This document shows positions 56,840 to 64,000 of a stretch of 64,000 bases of DNA, in pieces. Each line of letters starts with the position of its first letter. Within the stretch, counting starts at the first letter, position 1. The notes beneath the pieces are model-generated. The model saw only the letters and a program-made list of their open reading frames with translations, ran no database searches and was not told where the DNA came from. The translations under genes and the position numbers were made by a program. Source of the DNA: Megascapheus bottae (taxonomy: Eukaryota; Chordata; Mammalia; Rodentia; Geomyidae); assembly GCA_024803745.1 (NCBI GenBank), contig JANJXV010000004.1, positions 46,251,358 through 46,315,357 on the forward strand, in the 5' to 3' direction.

Positions 56840-58861
56840 CTGATGTCATTTCATAAATTTAGTTGTTCATTTCTAATTTAGAATCATTTGTTTTCTGTCA
56901 CCTATTAAAGCTCTGTTATTAAAGCTCACATTTCCTGGGAAAATGCAGCCATATTTAAAGACATTTAATCTCTGTTTTTATTTTTTTTCTTGACAACTGC
57001 ATAGGCAATGGTTTCATTATTCATTAAGATGGATAATTATATTATGATACCTCCTCATCAAACATATAGACATACCCTTTCTATTAATAGGTTTTAACCT
57101 CAGTGGAGATTACTTTGTTTTGCTGAGAATAAACTAACAAGATTTGAGAAATGTAAATCTCTACTTATAGAAAATGTTGATTTTATGGACAAATCAGTAC
57201 TAATATACAATCCTATTTGAAATCATTATATAAAAAATAATGCCAGTATAGGTAACATGGTTTGCTATTTTTTCTAATTGATCAGTGGTTAAAACTTCCT
57301 GTCGCTTTTACATAAAAACTTTCCTAAATCCATCACTTTAATTTATGTGGACAGATTATATTACACATCTTTCAAATTTTAGAAATGGATGATATTTAAT
57401 CAGGTCATATATTTGAAAAAGGAAATTCACAGTACTAAAAGTATGGAAGTTGTAATTTTGCTTGGAAATATGCAATAGTAAATGGATGGCAGGAATGTAA
57501 ATTCTGCCTCTTCTTTATATATTAAAAATATATCCCCAGGTCTTCCTTTTCTTCTTCTCTTGCCTTCACATTCAATTTGATTTCTAGTAAAAATGGGAAG
57601 AGTCCTTTAGGGACCATTCTAGTTAATTAGCTAAACAAGAGATGAACAGTGGTTTTCCTTAGTTGAAGAATCAACAAGACTCTTAATTTTTATTTCTTCT
57701 CTTTTCCCTAGGCTAATCCTTAACAGGCTATCAATTAAAAATAACCCTGAGTGGTCATTTTGGATGGAATTTTTCTACTAATTATCTTTCTCTGTGTTCA
57801 AAAACACTGATTTGGAAAGAACAATTTTAATTTTCCACTTTCTACATAGTGACAAAGCTAGAAAAACGGAGATGGCAATTTTCAAAACTTGGACAGAAAG
57901 CAATGAATGACTGGTTTTTGAGACATGAGAAACTAAAGAGATGTACTATACAAATGTTCCAGTCCACCTCCTAGAGGAAGATTCGAGACCATGGACCATA
58001 GCTGGGTAAGTGGTGAGGGGGGGTAGGGAGGGGTCCCATACTTCTGGCAGTCTTTTCCAATTCTATGCCCAGTGGAAGCACCATGAGGATAAACAAACTG
58101 CACAGTGAACTATGCGCTTTTATAGATTCTATTGAAAAAAAATCTCTGGAAGAATTAATCGCTAGCAGAAGTGTATTGTAAGAAATGTTTGTGAAGTCTT
58201 TCAGGCAGAAATAAAAAAGATACCAAATGGATATACATAGATATCTGTATCTGTGCAAAGGAATGTAGGACACTAAGGGAGTATAAAATATTTAAGCCTC
58301 TGTAAGAGGTAATTGTTCATTTAAAGCAAAAATATTATCTTAGTTTAGGACTTATGGTATTAGTTGAAGTAAAATTGAAGGAAATGTAAAATTAACAAAG
58401 ACAAAAATGAGAGCATATAGTACTATGAAAAATTTTATATTGTCCTTATCAAACACAGCAACAATAATAAGACAAAAATAATAAAAAACAGTTTAAAGAA
58501 TTAGAAATAGAAGATGAGGAGGACTGTTAAGTTAAACCAAAAACAAATAGCAAAGGGTAGATTTAATCAAACATAAATAAATATAAACGGTTTCAACATC
58601 CCCAAATAGTTATGAAAACAAAGCCCAAATATATACTATGTACAAGGAGCATGCTTTCAGAATAAAAACAGAATGAGCTACAAATAAAAGGATGGGGAAA
58701 GGTGAACTATGCAAATCAACAAAAGTGCAAAGATGGAGTGGCTATGTAATAGCAGAAAGTGTATCATCAAGACGGAAAATTACATCCATGACACCTGACA
58801 CTAAGTATTCATTGCGCATGTCAGTCTAAAATATAAATATTATAAAGGTTAAACTTTGTTT
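56840..58861. other. AT-rich intergenic DNA
   Basis: No gene or clear repeat recognised; an octamer ATGCAAAT occurs at 58709-58716. Confidence 0.4.
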
Positions 58862-59426
58862 TGTTATGGGGTCAGGAGGAGGGGATTCCACATCCCACCA
58901 GGTGGGGATTCCACGTCCCACCAGAGTCCACGACACAGAGACAATCCCATATAAAAAGGGGAATTGGGGAAGTAGATGGTGAACTGACCGGCCAGGGACA
59001 GAGTGTAGATTCAGGAGCTGACACTGTGACCCCAGTGGCTCTCATGCTGGGTTTTTAAGGGCAAAACTCATGCAGCCGAACCTGGCCTCACACAGGTGGC
59101 CAATGGGATAGTTACATACACAGAGGGACCACAGTCAGCTCCAGCCACACGCAGGTAGCAAACAGGGTTACAGCCCAGTGTTTAAATTTACCTATCACCT
59201 TAGTTGTCATGCAAATTGGGCGGGTCTCCACACAAAACAGGCCCCCCTCCACCCAAGCGGATATCCCTCCTCATAAGGGGTAGGGATAAGGTTGCCCCTC
59301 CCTAGAAGGGCAAAGGTAACTGGGCGCTTTACCATTGTTGACCTTCCACAATGGGGCGGGGAACTCTTAGGCATTCAGGATGGTGTCAGTGTCTGCTCCC
59401 CTTAACCGTTCTGATCTTATTTAACA
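58862..59426 (-). mobile_element. Solo-LTR-like endogenous retroviral element
   Basis: This GC-richer block of about 565 bp begins TGTTA and ends TAACA on the + strand, the inverted-terminal TG...CA form of an LTR. On the minus strand it has a CCAAT-type element near 59100, a TATA-like TTAAAAA (about 59052-59058) and a GGGATTGTCTCTGTG-type downstream part. No gag, pol or env sequence accompanies it. No target duplication is evident. A tandem ATTCCACRTCCCACCAG lies near 58886-58923 and an octamer ATGCAAAT at 59210-59217. Confidence 0.6.
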
Positions 59427-59429
59427 ATA

Positions 59430-60115
59430 TGATGTTTTAAAAAATTAATTTTATTGTTAGGGTGATGTACACAGGGATTTCAGTTACATACATAAGATAG
59501 TGAGTACATTTCTTTTCGAGCGGTGTTAATCCCTCCCACATTTTTCTCCCACTTTCTCTTCCCCTCAATACCCCCTTTCCAAGTTGTAAAAATTGTCTCC
59601 AACATATTGTCTTGTGATTATTGCTGCTAGACTACTTCACCCTCTGTCCTTTGTCTCATCATTTTGTTGTTCACTTTCCCTATTTCAAATAAATGTTTAC
59701 ACAATCCACCAGGTACCAAAATCACATACAATGACAACAAAGGATAAACCATAGGTGAAATAATAAAAGAGAAAAGAAATAATTCCACATAGTACATTAA
59801 AAACAACAACTACAAAGAAAAACCTCTTTCCTTATCTTGGAGTTCATTTTGCTTAGCATCATCTTATATGGTCATATGTACAAAGATATTGAGCTATTGC
59901 CCTTTTTTTTGCCAGTCCTGGGCTTGAGCGCAGGGGCTGAGCACTGTCCTTGGACTTTCTCAAAGCTAGAGCTCTACCACTTGAGCCTCAGCACCATTTC
60001 CGGCTTTTTTATATGTATGTGGTACCGAGGAATCGAACCTGGGTCTTTGTGCATGCTACACAGCACTCTACCACTAGGCCAAACTCCCGGCCCCAGCTAT
60101 TGCCTTTTTAAATAA
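59430..60115 (-). mobile_element. L1 3'UTR fragment, antisense, with SINE inside
   Basis: TTAATTTTATTGTTAGGGTG ... CACATTTTTCTCCCACTTTC parallels the 3'UTR seen at 8224-8560. It is interrupted by a SINE at 59902-60094. Confidence 0.75.
59902..60094 (-). mobile_element. ID-derived dimeric SINE, antisense
   Basis: TTGCCAGTCCTGGGCTTGAG ... AGGCCAAACTCCCGGCCCC. It is flanked by AGCTATTGCC (59892-59901 and 60095-60104), read as the target duplication. Confidence 0.92.
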
Positions 60116-60364
60116 GTTTTTAAACTCTAAATATAGTGTCTTCCTCCATGCCCCTTTGCTTCTAAATGCTCTAACTTTAAAATTAATTAGAAAGGATGAA
60201 ATGAAGGAGATGGAGAGGATGGAGGGAGGGAAAGAGGAAGGGAGAGAGAAAGGTAGAGAAAGAGAGAGTTTACATCAAGAGCAAGCAGACAAACAAACTT
60301 CATTCCTGTCTTTATGACAGGAAAGAAAGACAGAGTTAGTTTTCTCTTCCTCAAGTCTTATGAT

Positions 60365-60460
60365 TATTTTGTGCCCAGGCTGGCTTCAAGTCAGGATCCT
60401 CAGATCTTAGCTTTCTGAGTAGCCAGGACTACAGATATAAACCACTGGCATCCAGGCCAA
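60365..60460 (-). mobile_element. B1-half SINE fragment, antisense
   Basis: TGTGCCCAGGCTGGCTTCAA ... CTGAGTAGCCAGGACTACAG, the left half only. Confidence 0.7.
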
Positions 60461-60469
60461 TTCTCATTT

Positions 60470-61360
60470 AAATAAAACTCAAATTTTACCTTGAAGAAAG
60501 TCATTATTGCTTACAGTCAACAGTCTCCTTGGCTTCATTGGTTCTGTCAGCTGTCTCAAGTGGGGGGTATAGGAGTGATGGTGAGAGACTCACACAGTGT
60601 GTGTAATGTATATGCATTTCGTATGGATGCTGTGTTGTATATCCAGTCTCACCACCACAATGAGCTGACTACAGAGAACAAACAAGACCAGAAATCAGGG
60701 TTTTGATAAGAACTGGGTTGTGAAATGTGTAGAGTCACTACAAGTTAATCCATAAACACAAGATAGATTAAATCTATGGTCCAAGAAACATAGTAATAAG
60801 CTGTGAGAGCTACTGATGGAATTGCCCGGAAAGCCCTTTAATAAGAGTGACCCAAAGGGGAGCAAAAGGATACCAATTCTTTCCACTGAGCTGCTGATAA
60901 TCAATCATTAATAGCTATTTTAGTGTGTCTATACTTTTTGTATGTTTTTCCCCTTTGCCAGAGCAAAAGTCCAAACAAAAAAAAATCTGCGAATCTTCTA
61001 TTAGTTTCTTTCCCTCAGGATCATTTCATTTTTCCTTTCATTGTTACAGTTCTGATCAGTGTCCTGATATACTCTAGGACACTATTAAGACTCTTCATTT
61101 TTGCTCAAATATGTTAGTTGACATTGTCATTGTGAAAGTTTGAGAAATGTGTATTTGGTGACACAGATTTTTATGGCCTTCCTATTTGGAAATAACAATG
61201 GAAAAGTAATTTTTTAAATCAAAACCAGAGTATGCCTAATCTCTGTTCCTTTAGAGTTGAAATGAAAATCGACTTCTATTAACTTTATGATTTCCTTGCT
61301 ACTTTCTTTGACAATGGCTTTGGTTGAGTTCCCCTGTATTCTATTCCTTGGATCAGTCTT
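60470..61360. other. Intergenic DNA
   Basis: No gene or clear repeat recognised. Confidence 0.4.
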
Positions 61361-61363
61361 TAA

Positions 61364-62290
61364 TTGATTTATTTAACACTTACAATGTGCTGTCGGCCAG
61401 GTTTGGTGCCCAGGACCTAAAGAAACAGAAATAACCAAGAAAGTACTTTTTCTTAGGGTACATTCTAAGCATTATCAGAAGAACACGGATAAAAGTATCA
61501 GTTAAGGTTCAGTCAAGTAAAAGGTATTTCATTGGATATCTTTTCCTATTCTTTCTTGATAGAGGTTCCAATGAACTTATGCTGGGTATGTTAATAGAGA
61601 ATTTAATAGGTAATTGGTTGCATAGGTGTTGGAGGACTGTTCAGGCACAGAAGGGAGGGTGAGATATCCACTCAAAGAAATGACTGCAGGAAGTATCTGG
61701 GATGGGGGAAAATAAACAAAAAATGAGGGTTTCCAACCTCAGAAAGGGGCCTATGGTACTGCTGTTGATTCCTGTAAGGGCTATGAAAAGGCAGTGTGGG
61801 TAATCTCTGAGAGAAGCTGCTACTCTGGGCAGGAAGATGAAGAAATGGAAATGCATAAACAAAAATTGAAACTTAAATAAGACATAACAGGTAGGTCAGG
61901 ATACCTTCAGTGGTGGCTCCATGGAGACTGTCAGAAAAAGGATTCATAACTATCTTGGGGGGATCCAGCAGTTCTTTAGCAGTGGTGATGCTGGCATTGA
62001 GCTTTGAACCAAGTGATAATAATAAGCACTCATTGGAGTAGTCATCCGGCAAAAAACAAGTTTTTTTTTTTAAACAGGGTAATTAAAAATGCCTTGAGAT
62101 TAGGAATTTGGAAATGAAAGGGGCACAGCTAAGGGTTCACATGTTCAGCTACTAGGTACTAAGAATTTAGTACATCCCCTGTAGTGTGCAGTATGGTACA
62201 GTAATTCACTTTGGGAAGTAGATAAAATTCCTAGCCCATGGAACCATATTCTTGTAGTGGAGACAGATAATGATCACAAACGCAGAGAAA
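61364..62290 (+). mobile_element. Possible L2 LINE remnant
   Basis: AACACTTACAATGTGCTGTC near 61376 and CCATGGAACCATATTCTTGT then AGTGGAGACAGATAATGATC near 62240-62275 resemble L2 3'-end phrases. The middle is not recognisable, so the two pieces may be unrelated. Confidence 0.35.
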
Positions 62291-62417
62291 GATGGTATCA
62301 GAATGTAATATGGTCAACAACTGAGGAAAGTGAATGGGGAATACCTAAGAGCAACCTATTTCAATTCAGTTTGTCTTGGAAGGATGGAACAAAGTATTTG
62401 AAATGCTCAGAGAAATT

Positions 62418-62490
62418 CGTAGCATTGAGCTAGTACTTGAATCCAAGTACTAGCGCTAAGCTAGTAGCATTAAACTAGTCATTGAATTCA
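62418..62490. repeat. Diverged tandem duplication containing a perfect hairpin
   Basis: GTAGCATTGAGCTAGT... and GTAGCATTAAACTAGT... form two diverged units of about 30 bp. In the first, GCTAGTACTTG (62429-62439) pairs perfectly with CAAGTACTAGC (62444-62454) across a 4-nt loop. Confidence 0.8.
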
Positions 62491-62499
62491 AGGAAAGGC

Positions 62500-64000
62500 C
62501 AAAGTGTTTAGAGTACACATGTGCATGTATACATGTGCAAAGTAAAAAAATGTATATTATAAATGATAAATACTATAATAAATATATATGTGTATATACA
62601 TATATTATATGTAGGAGGCGGGAAGGGGTTGTCACTGAAGAGGTCTTGCAGCCAAACCTCTTATTTGCTTGGACCCCTAGTAGCCTCATTCAAAAATATT
62701 CACTTTTGTGTACTCTTTTGATTCATCATTAGAACTTTTTTCTGAAAAAGAATTTCAACATTTATAATGTTGAGGTTACATGCAACTTGGATCTGGCCCT
62801 GGTTTCTCTTACAATTTTTTTAAAATTTGAAATCTGATTTACATTTCATAACCTTGGTCTTCCCAATCCTCTGAAATAGCTTTTAAGAAACTCCTAGAAG
62901 ACAAAATACTTTTCCCTTGAATATTTAAAAAAATTATCTCAAACAGCAGAGTAGTCATTAAACTAACTCAGTAATGGGTTCTTTTAAGGGTTATCATCTT
63001 AGTTTTGGTGAGGTTACTTTGAAAGTGGTCAGCATTCTAAATTTTCAGAATAGTGGCTTTATCTACTCTAAGTCATTGTGTATGGAATCCTTTAGTTTCA
63101 TTTGGCCATATTTGATTTTAAGGGCCAAATCAGATTTCAGGATCTGATACATTCTTGTTTCTTACATCTCTGCCTAATTTCTCTGAAATTAAAACAATAA
63201 ACTGTATTAGATATAATAAACCAAATAAGTATGAGAAAGTGCTGTATCCATAAATAAATGACCATTTACTGGTGGCTATTATTATGTGGTGAATTGGAAT
63301 GTCACTGCCTTTCTAAGCAGATTCTTTTTCATGAAGCTGTTCACTGTGACAGTCCACTTTAATGCAGAGCCACACAGGACAACCTTGGATTTTTAACACA
63401 TGCCCGTGTGTCTTCACAGCTTCTACCTTACTGGACTCTCCTCAGGGACTTAAGTTCTAATATTTGCTCTTCATAGAAGGGGTCAAAGCTTGTCAACCAG
63501 GTCATCATCTCTCATGCTGGTTCTCCACAAGGTATGGGGGATTGAGTTAAACATTCATGGCCTTCTTTGTTCTGAACCAATGCTATGGACAGCCAATCAA
63601 AGCCCCTGTAGACCCAGGCCAAGTTTCATTTAATAAAAAAGACCCCACAACTGTTCACCTTTGTATATAATTTGTGTCCATAGTTTACAAACTCTTTTTC
63701 ATAAAAGTGCTTCTGCATGTATCCGTTTCTTCCAAAAGAATTAGAAAATCACTGGAAGAAGCAAGACGGTGCCAAAACAATAGGGACCCATCCTAGCTCT
63801 CTTCCACAAGAATTAGAAAATCACAGAAAAGATTGTAGTATATGACAGATGCTTCTTCAATTTAAAAATCTTAGTTTCCATAAAATATAGCATGGGCTTT
63901 GATGGAAGAAACATGGCATATAAATCACTGGCATTTTATTGACCTGGGTGTAGTTAAATTTACATGTGAAGTTCCTCCCGCTCCCGTGAATATCTCCACT
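62500..64000. other. AT-rich intergenic DNA
   Basis: No gene recognised. A 25-bp direct repeat (24/25 identical) lies at 63728-63752 and 63800-63824. Confidence 0.4.

Overview
This is a 64-kb piece of nuclear DNA from a rodent. The evidence is interspersed repeats of two kinds: tRNA/ID-derived dimeric SINEs, and SINEs with a 7SL-derived B1 left half joined to an ID-type right half. L1, L2, MaLR and long CA/TC microsatellites are also present. The SINE consensus resembles what I know from Geomyoidea (kangaroo rats, pocket mice; the IDL-Geo type). That assignment is recalled from family knowledge and was not searched.

The window has one convincing protein-coding gene: POU3F2 (BRN2/OCT7), on the minus strand, with a single-exon CDS at 28233-29570 (445 codons). 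It encodes a class III POU transcription factor with long Gly, Gln and His/Pro tracts, a POU-specific domain and a POU homeodomain. Its GC-rich promoter, with GC boxes, CCAAT boxes and a TCF/LEF-like site, lies at about 29.95-30.1 kb. The 5'UTR is GA-rich on the gene strand, and the likely 3'UTR runs toward about 25 kb.

Layout: 1-15 kb is a repeat graveyard of antisense L1 fragments peppered with SINEs. From about 15 to 42 kb I see no transposon at all. This transposon-poor block surrounds POU3F2 and contains several CpG-island-like segments (18.2-20.8, 28.1-31.5, 31.9-33.3, 36.6-37.4 and 39.7-40.8 kb). AT-rich, repeat-free stretches with clustered homeodomain, SOX, FOX and POU-type sites sit at 19.6-20.5, 34.5-34.8 and 37.5-38.6 kb. 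Beyond 42 kb transposons return: a near-complete MaLR element (44.46-47.13 kb), a 5'-truncated L1 with a 16-bp target-site duplication (47.75-49.36 kb), an L2 with nested SINEs, one of them interrupted by a small retroposed transcript fragment (52.1-53.0 kb), and a solo-LTR-like element (58.86-59.43 kb).

The architecture is that of a developmental regulator: a single-exon transcription factor in a CpG-rich, transposon-free domain, flanked by probable long-range regulatory DNA. I found no operon-like system, CRISPR array, tRNA/rRNA gene or other intact gene. The most interesting leads are the regulatory clusters, a possible unannotated CpG-island transcript near 40.2 kb, an unexplained coding-like GC-rich segment near 16.2 kb, and the nested retroposition events.
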